39,991 bases of DNA, from the NCBI GenBank assembly GCA_017645905.1, contig JAGCNO010000065.1:1-39991 (forward strand), given 5' to 3'. The stretch's first letter is position 1, and every line of letters starts with the position of its first letter. Under the pieces are notes generated by a model. It was not told the origin of the DNA and searched no databases. It saw only the letters and a program-made list of their open reading frames with translations. Origin of the DNA: Prevotella sp. Lineage in GTDB: Bacteria; Bacteroidota; Bacteroidia; Bacteroidales; Bacteroidaceae. A program made the translations under genes and the position numbers. This document shows, piece by piece, positions 1-8,591 of this stretch.

Positions 1-187
1 CGACCGTGTGCACTTGGACACCTGGGGCCTGATGAAGCTGGAGATAGAGAGCGACAAGGTGGACTCGCCCGAGGAGTTCGATGTCAGTAAGCATATACGG
101 GGAGTGCGCCTCCACTTCATTCCGGAGAGCAAGGACGGCAGTCCCGACCTGTATAAAGACCTGAAGTTTGAGCAGGAACCATATTAG
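1..187 (+). CDS. C-terminal end of an unrecognised protein (partial)
   Basis: An open frame enters from the left edge (first full codon at base 2) and ends at TAG 185-187. About 61 residues are visible, ending FEQEPY. They are rich in charged residues and alternate in a way that fits beta strands, for example GVRLHFIPESKDG. I do not recognise the family. After it, 188-357 holds no gene, only a weak hairpin and the promoter of the next gene. Confidence 0.6.
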   Translation, partial: DRVHLDTWGLMKLEIESDKVDSPEEFDVSKHIRGVRLHFIPESKDGSPDLYKDLKFEQEPY

Positions 188-244
188 CTCCCACATCATG
201 GTGTGTGTGAGATGTAGTATGATTGCAATCTGTAGCCTTAAATT

Positions 245-298
245 ATCCTAAATAGGATTATCTTAATTTGGATAATCTTCTTTTTTTCATTACCTTTG
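245..298 (+). promoter_or_regulatory. Promoter with palindromes for the DUF234 ATPase gene
   Basis: TTTG at 267-270 and TACCTTTG at 291-298 are 20 bases apart, which is the Bacteroidota -33/-7 promoter layout. Two palindromes overlap the promoter: ATCCTA-AA-TAGGAT (245-258) and GATTATC (256-262) facing GATAATC (271-277). They may be an operator. A further near-palindrome, CCATTTC/GAAATGG (313-327), falls in the predicted leader. Confidence 0.65.
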
Positions 299-357
299 CA
301 CTATCGAAACGGCCATTTCGGAAATGGTCATTTCGCAACAAAGAGGAAACAGCAGTT

Positions 358-1677
358 ATGAGATTCTTTGACCGGGACAAGGAAATAGAGTTTTTGAAGG
401 AAATCTTCGTCTTGTCACGGCGTACAGCCCAGTTTACCATGATGACGGGACGGCGCCGTATAGGCAAGACTTCTCTTGTGCTGAAGGCATACGAGGGAGA
501 GACGCTACTCTACTTCTTTGTATCCAGAAAAGCCGAGACGGAACTCTGCAATAGCTTCGTGGCAGAAATAGAAGAGAAGTTAGGGATTCCTATGCTGGGC
601 AGCCAATTCCGCTTTGCCGACATCTTTGAGTATCTGATGAAACTGTCCCAGCGGCAGCATATCACCCTCTTCATAGACGAGTTTCAGGAATTCTTTAAAG
701 TGAACAAGTCGGTATTCTCCGACATGCAGCGCATCTGGGACCTGAACAAAGGAGAAGCACACATCAACCTGATCGTGTGCGGCTCTGTCAACTCAATGAT
801 GAACAAAATATTCCGCGACAAGAAAGAGCCTTTGTATGGACGGAACACACAGATGCTGAAACTGAAAGCCTTCAGGCCTACCACACTGAAAGAGATACTT
901 CAGGAGTATGCCCCTGAATACAATAACGAAGACCTTCTGGCACTCTATCTCTACACAGGTGGTGTGGCAAAATATGTGGAGCAGCTTATCGATAACGGGC
1001 ATTACACCAGTGAAGCTATGCTCAACGCTATAGTCCAACCCAACTCTATGTTTATTGACGAGGGGAAGGCCATGCTGATAGAAGAGTTCGGACGCGACTA
1101 CGGCATCTACTTCACCATCCTTTCACTGATAGCTCAGGGACATAACACACGTGGCGACATAGAGGGAATCCTGAAGCAGGCAATAGGCGGCTATCTCACC
1201 AAGCTCTTAGACGACTATGAACTGATTACCAAACAGCAGCCTTTGTTCGAGAAATCGGCCAACAAGAACGTTCACTATGTCATACAGGACAATTTCCTCT
1301 GTTTCTGGTTCCGCTTCATATATAAGTACAACTATATGATAGAGGTGGAGGCCTTCCAGAAACTCAAGGCTATCGTACAGCGAGACTACGAGACTTATAG
1401 TGGAATGATACTGGAAAAGTATTTCCGCAACAAGATTATGGAACAAGCCCAATATACTCGTATTGGCAGCTGGCATGATCGCCGCGGCGAAAACGAGATA
1501 GACATCATTGCCGCAGACGACTTGACAGAAAAGGTTGACTTCTACGAAGTAAAACACCACGAGAAGAACATTGAACTCGGCATCCTCCGCTCAAAGGCCG
1601 ACGCCTTTTTCAAGGCAACGGGGCAATACACGGCATTTGCCCGCTCCTATCATGGACTAAGTATCAATGACATGTAA
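358..1677 (+). CDS. ATP-binding protein, ATPase_2 domain with C-terminal DUF234 nuclease-like domain
   Basis: I place the start at ATG 358 (439 aa) because the promoter at 267-298 lies downstream of the ATG at 268, and because AGAGGAAA precedes 358. The P-loop GRRRIGKT is at residues 31-38 and the Walker B stretch ITLFIDEFQ at 102-110, as in the archaeal-type ATPase_2 family (PF01637). The C-terminal part matches the DUF234 pattern. It contains NEIDIIA followed by DFYEVKHH, resembling the D...ExK core of PD-(D/E)XK nucleases. Members of this family are common in Bacteroidota and archaea, but their substrate is not known; a defence or DNA-transaction role is only inference. It stands alone at the edge of the polysaccharide locus and has its own promoter. 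Confidence 0.85.
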   Translation: MRFFDRDKEIEFLKEIFVLSRRTAQFTMMTGRRRIGKTSLVLKAYEGETLLYFFVSRKAETELCNSFVAEIEEKLGIPMLGSQFRFADIFEYLMKLSQRQHITLFIDEFQEFFKVNKSVFSDMQRIWDLNKGEAHINLIVCGSVNSMMNKIFRDKKEPLYGRNTQMLKLKAFRPTTLKEILQEYAPEYNNEDLLALYLYTGGVAKYVEQLIDNGHYTSEAMLNAIVQPNSMFIDEGKAMLIEEFGRDYGIYFTILSLIAQGHNTRGDIEGILKQAIGGYLTKLLDDYELITKQQPLFEKSANKNVHYVIQDNFLCFWFRFIYKYNYMIEVEAFQKLKAIVQRDYETYSGMILEKYFRNKIMEQAQYTRIGSWHDRRGENEIDIIAADDLTEKVDFYEVKHHEKNIELGILRSKADAFFKATGQYTAFARSYHGLSINDM

Positions 1678-1756
1678 CAAGATATATAAAAAATGAAAGC
1701 AAGAGTCATAGCAAATAATTTGCCAAAAATACTTTGAAAATGAAAATCTGAGAGAT

Positions 1757-2674
1757 ATGAGTACAAGTTTGATAAAAGGCTTACGCCATCAGCTGCGTCC
1801 TCTAAGAGAACGGTATGAGCTGTTTCTTGGACAGCATTTCCCCAAGAAGCTGGCCAATATGCGCTATCGTCAGGCCCATGGAACTGACATTGACTGGGAA
1901 CACCCTAAGAACATCGACGAGAAAATCCACTGGATTGAGTTCTATGGCGACACATCCGAATGGCCGCGATTGGCCGACAAGTACGCCGTGCGCAGTTATG
2001 TGGAGGAGAAAGGCCTGGGCGACATCCTCGTCCCACTCATTGGTAAATGGGACAGGGTAGAGGACATCGACTGGGATGCCTTGCCCGAGCAGTTTGTGAT
2101 GAAGGTGAACAACGGCAGTGGCGATGTCTTGGTCTGTAAGGACAAATCGCAGCTCGACCGAGCCTCCTGGGCTGACAAGTTTCGCTCCTTGTTGAAAGTA
2201 AAGTTCGGCCTCAGCACGGCGGAGTCTCACTATGGCAAGATACGCCCCTGCATCATTGCGGAACAACTGCTGGACAGTGCCAGCCAGCCCATAGAGAGTA
2301 CGTCGCTCATCGACTACAAAATATGGAGCTTCGACGGAAAGCCAGCCTACATCTGGTGCTGCTACAACAGAACACCCCATTCCTGCGACGTGAAAGTCTA
2401 TGACCTCGAATGGAACGAACACCCCGAATATTCTGTTGACTGCCAGCACTACCGGCTGTCCGACAAAAAGATACCAAGGCCAATTTCCCTGCAGCGTATG
2501 CTGGAGGTCGCCGCCACCCTGTCCGATGGCTTTCCCGTGGTGCGCGTCGATCTCTATGAGGTTGACGGCAAGCCTTATTTCGGTGAGATGACCTTTACGC
2601 CATCCTCGGGTCTAAACTTTTTCTACACACAGGAGTTCCTCGATATACTCGGTAATCTATGCAAAACGAAGTGA
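1757..2674 (+). CDS. TupA-like ATP-grasp protein of polysaccharide biosynthesis
   Basis: The protein is 305 aa and has the features of the ATPgrasp_TupA family (PF14305): an N-terminal NIDEKIHWIEFY and ADKYAVRSYV block, the nucleotide-loop motif KVNNGSGD (about residue 115), DYKIWSFDGKP, and the metal/ATP-binding end VRVDLYEVDGKPYFGEMTF. Such enzymes sit in capsule and teichuronopeptide clusters and are thought to join an amino acid or similar group to a sugar acid using ATP; the acceptor here is unknown. It overlaps the following glycosyltransferase gene by 16 bases, so the two are probably translated together. A second member of the family lies at 7587-8492. Confidence 0.87.
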   Translation: MSTSLIKGLRHQLRPLRERYELFLGQHFPKKLANMRYRQAHGTDIDWEHPKNIDEKIHWIEFYGDTSEWPRLADKYAVRSYVEEKGLGDILVPLIGKWDRVEDIDWDALPEQFVMKVNNGSGDVLVCKDKSQLDRASWADKFRSLLKVKFGLSTAESHYGKIRPCIIAEQLLDSASQPIESTSLIDYKIWSFDGKPAYIWCCYNRTPHSCDVKVYDLEWNEHPEYSVDCQHYRLSDKKIPRPISLQRMLEVAATLSDGFPVVRVDLYEVDGKPYFGEMTFTPSSGLNFFYTQEFLDILGNLCKTK

Positions 2675-3699
2675 CTCTCTCTATCGTAATGCCCGTCTTC
2701 AACCACCCCGAGGAACTGAAGACGATGCTCGACTCCATCCTGGCAAACATCTATCAAGACTGGGAATTGCTGACCGTGGATGATGGTTCCGAGCAGGAAA
2801 CGCTCTCCTTGCTCGAACAGTATGCCAAGAAGGATGGACGGATACATGTCATCAGGAGAGGACGACTGCCCAAAGGCGCACAGACCTGCAGAAACATCGG
2901 ACTGGAGCAGGCAGAAGGCGAATACATTGTCTTCTTCGACTCCGATGACTTTGTTGCTCCGCATTGCCTCGAACAACGCGTACGAGAGATAAAGGCGCAC
3001 CCCGACCTCGATTTCATGGTGTTTCGCAATGGAATCTACCGCGACAACCAGTTCCACATCGAGCCTGACAGAGACGACTACGGCTATCCCGTTTGGGAAG
3101 ACGACATCGCAGCATTTTGCTCACGCACATTGCCATTCGTGGTTTGGAACAACATCTATCGTCGTGAGGCCCTGATACGGAACGGTATCCGCTGGGACAC
3201 CAACCTCCTCTCCCTGCAAGACTTGGACTTCAACATGCAGACACTGCTCTGCGACATGCGCTACGAATATGCTCCGTGCCCTCCTGACTATGGATATCGG
3301 ACTGTTCACATGGACAAGAGCATTTCTGGAAAAATCCATTCTAAGGCACATCAACAAAGTCACATCTATGCGCTGAACAAACTCTACTCAATGACGACTG
3401 AGCGCTGGAAAGACCGATACGACCATAATCTCTATCAAGGTGCCTTGTTTATGCTGAGCATCCTGACAAGGACAGAGTACGATCGGACCGTGACAGGAGA
3501 AATAAGCCGTATCGTCAAGACTTACAGCCGGAACTATGGCAGATACATTCGGATTAAGACATGCCTGATGGCTTTGCTTTCCAAAGTGCTGCCACAGGAA
3601 ATCACCCGAAAGGTTGTACTTGCCTCCTATCTGAGAAAGCACTACGGGAAACTCCGCAGGAAAGTTGCAAAGATACATGGTCTCCAACAACCTTCATGA
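2659..3699 (+). CDS. Family 2 glycosyltransferase
   Basis: The 346-aa protein begins with VTLSIVMPVFNHPEELKTML, the usual GT2 N-terminal strand, followed by LLTVDDGS and the DXD-type metal/nucleotide-sugar motif FFDSDDF near residue 95. The later TLPFVVWNNIYRREALI and SLQDLDFNMQ blocks fit the acceptor half of a GT-A fold. No membrane segment is evident, so it probably works at the cytoplasmic face on a lipid-linked sugar. The gene overlaps the ATP-grasp gene upstream and lies 15 bases before another glycosyltransferase gene, so the three form one transcription unit. The sugar transferred cannot be told from the sequence. Confidence 0.9.
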   Translation: MQNEVTLSIVMPVFNHPEELKTMLDSILANIYQDWELLTVDDGSEQETLSLLEQYAKKDGRIHVIRRGRLPKGAQTCRNIGLEQAEGEYIVFFDSDDFVAPHCLEQRVREIKAHPDLDFMVFRNGIYRDNQFHIEPDRDDYGYPVWEDDIAAFCSRTLPFVVWNNIYRREALIRNGIRWDTNLLSLQDLDFNMQTLLCDMRYEYAPCPPDYGYRTVHMDKSISGKIHSKAHQQSHIYALNKLYSMTTERWKDRYDHNLYQGALFMLSILTRTEYDRTVTGEISRIVKTYSRNYGRYIRIKTCLMALLSKVLPQEITRKVVLASYLRKHYGKLRRKVAKIHGLQQPS

Positions 3700-3714
3700 C
3701 ATAATCCTAGGCTC

Positions 3715-5445
3715 ATGCCACAAGACAACATGAAACAGGTAAGTATTATCATCGTCACCTACAACTCGGAGAAAGACATCTTCGACTGTGTGGACTCCAT
3801 CAAACAACATGCCGACATACCTAAAGACGACATCGAGCTCATCATCGTCGATAATTGCAGCCGTGAGCCCCAGGCAATGTTTGACAAGCTGAAAGAGCAA
3901 TGGGGCGATGACATCAAACTGATAGAAAACGACAAGAACGGCGGCTATGGCCAGGGCAACAACGTAGGCATACGTCGCGCCACAGCTCCAATCATTCTTA
4001 TCATGAACCCGGACGTGCGCCTCATGGAACCCGTATTGGCGACAGCCATCCAAGCCTTTTGGAACAGCCGCACAAGTATGGTCGGCATGAAGCAAATGCG
4101 TACGCCTAAAGAACCAAGCACGAACTCATTCAGCTGCACCTACATGATGAACGGATACCTTTATACCTTGGTGACAAGTGTTTGCAACCAATGCGACTGG
4201 TACATACCCAGCCTCATGCATTTCTCCGGCTCATGCTTCTTTATCCGCAAGTCAATGTTCGAAGAAATCGGCCTTTTCGATGAATCCAACTTCATGTATG
4301 GCGAAGAAGACGACATACACTACCGCATTAAAGAACGCTTCGGCACTCACATGAAGTATATGCCGAAGCTTCACTACATCCACCTCTCCAAGGAAACACC
4401 CCCGGGATTGAAATATTGGAAGCAGGTGGTCGATGTGGCAGCAACCCTAAACGAGAAGAAAGGCTATCCCCGCAAAAAGACAATACTGAACCGATGGCGC
4501 AACAACCGAATGTTGATTGCGCAACACAGGATATATGGTCTGCTGGGAAAGGAACCTTCCGATATGCTCCAAATCAAGAAGGACTACCAGACATATCTTG
4601 AACAACTACTTCACGAGTCAAACAAAAAGACAGCAATGAAAAACGGCAAACTCGAAATCCTTATGTCGTGCATGCATCAGACTGACACGTGCATTGTTCA
4701 ACGTAGTAATGTACAGAGTAACGTTACTGTCATTAATCAATGCGAAAAGGAAGAGATAGAGGAAAAGACGTTCCTCAACAAACACAATCAACCATGCACA
4801 TTGAAATTCATATCAACGAAAGAGCGAGGGCTATCAAGAAGTCGTAACATGGCCATTAGAAATGCCACGTCCGAAATCTGTCTTATCGCTGATGATGACG
4901 AACATTTTGAAGATGACATTGAAGATATCATCATAAAAGCATTCATGCAGAATCCTGAGGCTGATATGATTTTATTTAAAGTTGATAACTTCAAAGCTTC
5001 AGGAAAAAAGCAGTTCCAGACCTCTGGGAGGGTGGGATACAAAAAAGCCTTATCGGTCGTAAGTGCACAAATTGCCTTTAAACGTCAATCCATCATTGAT
5101 AACGGAATTATCTTTGACGAAGAGATGGGTAGTGGTACAGGACATGGAGCAGGAGAAGAAACTAAGTTCCTGTTTGACTGCTTGCGTCATCGTCTTAACG
5201 TTATACACTTACCGATAAGCATTGGGTATGTAGATAAGAAATCCGAATCGCAATGGTTTAAAGGCTATACCCCCACTTTTTTTCTTCAACGAGGATGGGC
5301 AACTAAACGGTACTTAGGAACATTTTGGGCTATTATATATGCTATTTACTACACCATCACCAAACATAGCATGTATAGCAAGGACTTGTCCTTCGCAAAA
5401 GCCCTGTGGTATTCTATCAAAGGTGTTTTCAGTAAAGAAGTTTAA
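3715..5445 (+). CDS. Two-domain glycosyltransferase (GT2-GT2 fusion)
   Basis: The 576-aa reading frame contains two transferase-like halves. Residues 1 to about 300 start with VSIIIVTYNSEKDIFDCVDS, carry GGYGQGNNVGI and MNPDVRL, and resemble rhamnosyltransferase-type GT2 enzymes. The second half begins at an internal Met (residue 308, base 4636) with LEILMSCMHQTD and has ERGLSRSRNMAIRNA and an ADDDEHFEDD acidic motif, as in a separate family of short GT2 proteins. No stop or frameshift lies between the halves. The DNA of the second half is visibly more AT-rich than the first, which suggests a recent gene fusion or import. The start could instead be ATG 3730. The gene closes the first transferase operon. 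Confidence 0.85.
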   Translation: MPQDNMKQVSIIIVTYNSEKDIFDCVDSIKQHADIPKDDIELIIVDNCSREPQAMFDKLKEQWGDDIKLIENDKNGGYGQGNNVGIRRATAPIILIMNPDVRLMEPVLATAIQAFWNSRTSMVGMKQMRTPKEPSTNSFSCTYMMNGYLYTLVTSVCNQCDWYIPSLMHFSGSCFFIRKSMFEEIGLFDESNFMYGEEDDIHYRIKERFGTHMKYMPKLHYIHLSKETPPGLKYWKQVVDVAATLNEKKGYPRKKTILNRWRNNRMLIAQHRIYGLLGKEPSDMLQIKKDYQTYLEQLLHESNKKTAMKNGKLEILMSCMHQTDTCIVQRSNVQSNVTVINQCEKEEIEEKTFLNKHNQPCTLKFISTKERGLSRSRNMAIRNATSEICLIADDDEHFEDDIEDIIIKAFMQNPEADMILFKVDNFKASGKKQFQTSGRVGYKKALSVVSAQIAFKRQSIIDNGIIFDEEMGSGTGHGAGEETKFLFDCLRHRLNVIHLPISIGYVDKKSESQWFKGYTPTFFLQRGWATKRYLGTFWAIIYAIYYTITKHSMYSKDLSFAKALWYSIKGVFSKEV

Positions 5446-5494
5446 TTCTTTCTCTGGTATACTCGCACCCAGTCGAAGTGGGTCTCGAAGGTTT
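5442..5494 (-). pseudogene. Remnant of a GH16 gene 3' end
   Basis: Read on the minus strand, this stretch encodes TFETHFDWVRVYQRKN and a stop, nearly the same as the C-terminus of the GH16 protein at 6772-7590 (TFETRFDWVRVYQKN). Bases 5454-5494 match 6790-6830 at 37 of 41 positions, and three of the four differences are silent. The stop codon overlaps the stop of the fused glycosyltransferase gene. No upstream GH16 sequence follows, so only the tail survives. A hairpin (GGCATG...CATGCC, 5495-5515) lies next to it and may end the glycosyltransferase transcript. Confidence 0.75.
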
Positions 5495-5559
5495 GGCATG
5501 ATGTTCGGACATGCCTGAATATAAACAGTTGAAAGGTTAAAGTTTATTATAATATGATT

Positions 5560-5597
5560 ATTATCTTATGATAATTGAATAAAAATAATTACTTTTG
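5560..5597 (+). promoter_or_regulatory. Promoter and palindrome of the second ATPase gene
   Basis: TACTTTTG at 5590-5597 fits the TAnnTTTG -7 element, 20 bases before ATG 5618. Just upstream lies the perfect palindrome ATTATC-TTAT-GATAAT (5560-5575), whose arms match the ones in front of the ATPase gene at 358. No clear -33 element is seen. Confidence 0.5.
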
Positions 5598-5617
5598 CGG
5601 GAAAATAATCAACAGAT

Positions 5618-6754
5618 ATGATTAATAATCCTTTTATCCTTTACGGTTATGAGTCGGAGAAATATTTCTGCGACCGGAAGACTGAGACGGCTGAGCTGAA
5701 ACGACTTGTTACTAATGGTAACAATGTGGCTCTCATTGCCCCTCGTCGCATTGGGAAAACAGGACTGATAGAAAACCTGTTCCACCAGAAGGATATAGAG
5801 CGTCAGTATTATACTTTCCTGATAGACATCTTTGCAACCAAGAATATTGAAGAGATGGTGCTGGCAATGAGTACCTCCATGCTGGCCTCGTTGCGTCCAA
5901 AGGGAAAGAAGGTGATGATGGCTTTCGTCAGTTTCCTCACTTCGCTCCGAACGGGTATTACTCTTGATGCTATGGGTAATCCCTCATGGAATCTTGAAGT
6001 GGGAAGCATCAAGCAGCCGCGTGCCACACTGGATGAGATTTTCCGATATATCAATGAAGCTGCAAGGCCGTGCATCATCGCCATCGACGAATTTCAGACC
6101 GTCAGTAGTTATGGCGACGGAAAGGTAGAAGCCCTCCTGCGTACCTATATTCAGCATTGTCGTAATGCGCAGTTCATCTTTTCTGGTTCGCAACGCACCA
6201 TGATGGGTGAGATGTTCAGCAGCCCGTCGCGTCCGTTCTATCAGAGCACATCGATGATGGGCCTGAAAACCATTGACACAGACAAATACGCCAACTTCGC
6301 ACAAGGACATTTCGCCGATGCAGGAAAGAACATTGCAAAGGATGTCGTGGCAATGGTATATCAGCTGTTCGATGGTGTCACATGGTATGTGCAACGTGTG
6401 ATGAACGAATTGTTCTCCATGACACCACAGGGCGGCGACTGCACAGCGGAAATGGTGAATGAAGCAATAAGCAATATCTTACGAGCCAATGAGTTCAACT
6501 TCCAGTCAATACTGTTTCAATTACCACCCAAGCAAAAGGAACTGCTTATTGCCATTTGCAAGGAGGGCAAGGCAAAGACTCTTACCTCCTCTGCTTTCAT
6601 CCATAGGTATCATTTGCCAGGCAGCAGCAGCGTACAGTCGGCCATCAAGGGACTGTTAGAGAAGAACTTCGTCACTGCCACACTGGGCGAATACGAGGTG
6701 TACGACAAATTTTTTGCTATGTGGATACTGCAGCAGCAGGGCTTAAGGGCGTGA
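5618..6754 (+). CDS. ATP-binding protein of the ATPase_2 (AAA) family
   Basis: The 378-aa protein has a P-loop APRRIGKT (residues 41-48), a Walker B CIIAIDEFQ (152-160) and a sensor-like stretch FIFSGSQRTMM, all typical of the ATPase_2 family (PF01637). The C-terminal part, with LPPKQKELLIAI, looks like a winged-helix domain. Unlike the ATPase at 358-1677, it lacks a nuclease-like end. Its function is not known; proteins of this kind are numerous in Bacteroidota genomes and often isolated in variable loci. It lies between a GH16 remnant and a complete GH16 gene on the other strand, which suggests it came in by insertion or recombination. Confidence 0.85.
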   Translation: MINNPFILYGYESEKYFCDRKTETAELKRLVTNGNNVALIAPRRIGKTGLIENLFHQKDIERQYYTFLIDIFATKNIEEMVLAMSTSMLASLRPKGKKVMMAFVSFLTSLRTGITLDAMGNPSWNLEVGSIKQPRATLDEIFRYINEAARPCIIAIDEFQTVSSYGDGKVEALLRTYIQHCRNAQFIFSGSQRTMMGEMFSSPSRPFYQSTSMMGLKTIDTDKYANFAQGHFADAGKNIAKDVVAMVYQLFDGVTWYVQRVMNELFSMTPQGGDCTAEMVNEAISNILRANEFNFQSILFQLPPKQKELLIAICKEGKAKTLTSSAFIHRYHLPGSSSVQSAIKGLLEKNFVTATLGEYEVYDKFFAMWILQQQGLRA

Positions 6755-6771
6755 TAGGTAATCAATAAAAA

Positions 6772-7590
6772 CTACACATCACTATTCTTCTGGTACACCC
6801 TCACCCAGTCGAAGCGGGTCTCGAAGGTTTTGCGGGTGTTAGGGTAGGGCAGGGATTTCCAGCGGCCGTTGCCTACAGCTTGGTTGAGAATCAAAAAGAA
6901 GGGATAGTCGAAGGTCCAGGCTCCTTCATCGAGAAGTTTCTTGTCCTTAGGCTTTTGGTAGATGCCTGTCGTCTCGCCGTCGACAGTCCACAGCACATGG
7001 TCGGGTGTCCACTCTATGCCATAGACGTGCCATTTGCGGACATCGACTGGCTTGTTAAAAGATGTCTTCATCCCATGACGTGGGTTCTTCTGCGTGAACT
7101 GGGAATGAATGGTGTGTGATGCTTTCTTTTGGTTGCTGAACACCTCCACAATGTCTATTTCTCCATAAAGGTCAGGGCGCTGGCTGTGTGTCTTGAAAAG
7201 CCATGCAGCGGGGAAGTTGCCGGGAATGAAGTTGGTCTTCATGCGTACCTCCACCTTGCCATACTGAAACTCAAACTTGTTCCTGGTGTTCACTCCGCCG
7301 GTCAGCATCTTGGCTGTGTCGGCTGGCTCATATTTGTTTGGTATGGCACGGCACACCAAAGAGCCGCTTTTGATGTAGACAACCTTTTCGGAATTGCTGT
7401 TCCAACGTGCCCACTGACTGGAATTTCGCCCTGCCCGGTTCCATATTGTGGAGTCAGGCTGGCTGCCGTTGGGAAGATTGAACTCGTCGCTGAACACCAG
7501 CTTCCATTCCGTCTGCTGCGCCATGAGCGGAAAGGTGTCGGCAGAGAAAAACACCAGCCCTATTAACACCAGAAGAACATTGCTTTTCAT
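6772..7590 (-). CDS. Secreted glycoside hydrolase family 16 protein
   Basis: The start at 7590 gives 272 aa and a signal peptide (MKSNVLLVLIGLVFFSA..., cleavage probably after LMAQ); a longer frame upstream only overlaps the ATP-grasp gene. The GH16 catalytic signature EIDIVE is present, with E144 as likely nucleophile, D146, and E149 as acid/base. The opening WKLVFSDEFN and ending RFDWVRVYQ blocks are also family hallmarks. GH16 enzymes cut beta-1,3, beta-1,4 and related glucans or galactans in the periplasm or outside the cell; the exact substrate is unclear. Its ATG overlaps the TGA of the ATP-grasp gene (ATGA), so the two are translationally coupled, suggesting it trims or releases the polymer made by this locus. 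Confidence 0.88.
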   Translation of the reverse strand: MKSNVLLVLIGLVFFSADTFPLMAQQTEWKLVFSDEFNLPNGSQPDSTIWNRAGRNSSQWARWNSNSEKVVYIKSGSLVCRAIPNKYEPADTAKMLTGGVNTRNKFEFQYGKVEVRMKTNFIPGNFPAAWLFKTHSQRPDLYGEIDIVEVFSNQKKASHTIHSQFTQKNPRHGMKTSFNKPVDVRKWHVYGIEWTPDHVLWTVDGETTGIYQKPKDKKLLDEGAWTFDYPFFLILNQAVGNGRWKSLPYPNTRKTFETRFDWVRVYQKNSDV

Positions 7591-8492
7591 GGCTTTAGTC
7601 CTGGAATGGTCACCCGTTCGCCCATTTCCCGCAGATAATCCGGAGTATAGAAATCCATCATGCCTCCTAAGGAGGTAAATGTCAGTTCCCCGAAATAGGC
7701 CTTGCCGCCTACGGCATACAAGTCGACACGGACTTCGGGGAAAGGCTTTGACAAGATGCGGGCAGCCTGAATCATCTCGTCTAAACATGCTGGACGTGGT
7801 ATGGCCTTTGTCGCAACGGTCATGTGGGGCGAGGCCAACATGTTCTCTGGATAACGGTTCCACTCCAAGTCGTAACAATCCACAGTGGCATGATAACCGT
7901 CGGCCTGACGCTCGGAACAAATAAAAAAGGAGTAAGGTTCGCCGTTGAAGCACCAAAGTTTATAGTCAACGAGCGAGGTCTCGCCCTCTCCACAGGGCAA
8001 CAGCTCTTCTGCCAGAATCATCGGCTTGATATCCCGATATTGCGGCTCACCCGACAGAGCGCCGATGTGCTTGGTATCGAGCCAGCCCTGCAGTCGCTTG
8101 CGCAAGTCCTGCCAGTCCTGCCCGTTCATCTTTGCCTTGTCTATCTTGACATTCGTTCCCTTTCCGTCACCATTATTGGCCTTTAGTATGAATTGCTGGG
8201 GCAGCTCGTCGAAAGGAATATCCTCCACTTGTTCCCATGAGCCATATATCGGTATCAACATTGATTCCAAACCGCATGACTTTACATAGTCACGGACACG
8301 GTATTTGTCAGCCATTTGCGTCCAAAGCGAGGTGTCCGTGAACAGCTTCAGATAGAGAATCTTCTCATTTAAGTCCTGGGGGTTCTTGAAGTCAGGAAAG
8401 CGCTTGAAACGAAGGAAAAAGCGAGCCTTTACTGTTGCAACAGGAAACTTGCTGCATATAATTTCTGCCAGTTTTCTTAGATGTTTTTTCAT
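7587..8492 (-). CDS. TupA-like ATP-grasp protein
   Basis: The 301-aa protein is a relative of the one at 1757-2674, sharing the order LNEKILYLKLFTD, ADKYRVRDYV, FILKANNGDGKGTNV, DYKLWCFNGEP and VRVDLYAVGGKAYFGELTFT. These match the ATPgrasp_TupA family (PF14305). It probably activates a carboxylate with ATP and joins it to an amine on a saccharide unit; the substrates are unknown. It is first in a two-gene minus-strand unit with the GH16 gene, with a 4-base stop/start overlap. A likely -7 box lies just upstream. Confidence 0.87.
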   Translation of the reverse strand: MKKHLRKLAEIICSKFPVATVKARFFLRFKRFPDFKNPQDLNEKILYLKLFTDTSLWTQMADKYRVRDYVKSCGLESMLIPIYGSWEQVEDIPFDELPQQFILKANNGDGKGTNVKIDKAKMNGQDWQDLRKRLQGWLDTKHIGALSGEPQYRDIKPMILAEELLPCGEGETSLVDYKLWCFNGEPYSFFICSERQADGYHATVDCYDLEWNRYPENMLASPHMTVATKAIPRPACLDEMIQAARILSKPFPEVRVDLYAVGGKAYFGELTFTSLGGMMDFYTPDYLREMGERVTIPGLKP

Positions 8493-8512
8493 TTTATATC
8501 ATTATTTGGCCG

Positions 8513-8570
8513 CAAAGTTACAACTTTTTAATAAAACAGAAGATGATTTCAAGAAATATTTGTATCTTTG
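8513..8570. promoter_or_regulatory. Divergent promoter region between ATP-grasp and glycosyltransferase genes
   Basis: Two -7 boxes face away from each other: TAACTTTG on the minus strand (8520-8513) for the ATP-grasp/GH16 pair, and TATCTTTG on the plus strand (8563-8570) for the glycosyltransferase/wecB pair. The -33 elements are weak for both. Confidence 0.55.
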
Positions 8571-8591
8571 CACGCAAATTATAGATAAAAC

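Noticed and set aside
268-357. Longer N-terminus of the DUF234 ATPase starting at 268
   Set aside because: The start lies upstream of, and the extension runs across, a full promoter (267-298), so the transcript would begin after that ATG. ATG 358 has a better ribosome binding site.
6772-7956. 394-aa version of the GH16 protein
   Set aside because: The first 120 residues are out-of-frame translation of the ATP-grasp gene; the signal peptide begins at 7590.
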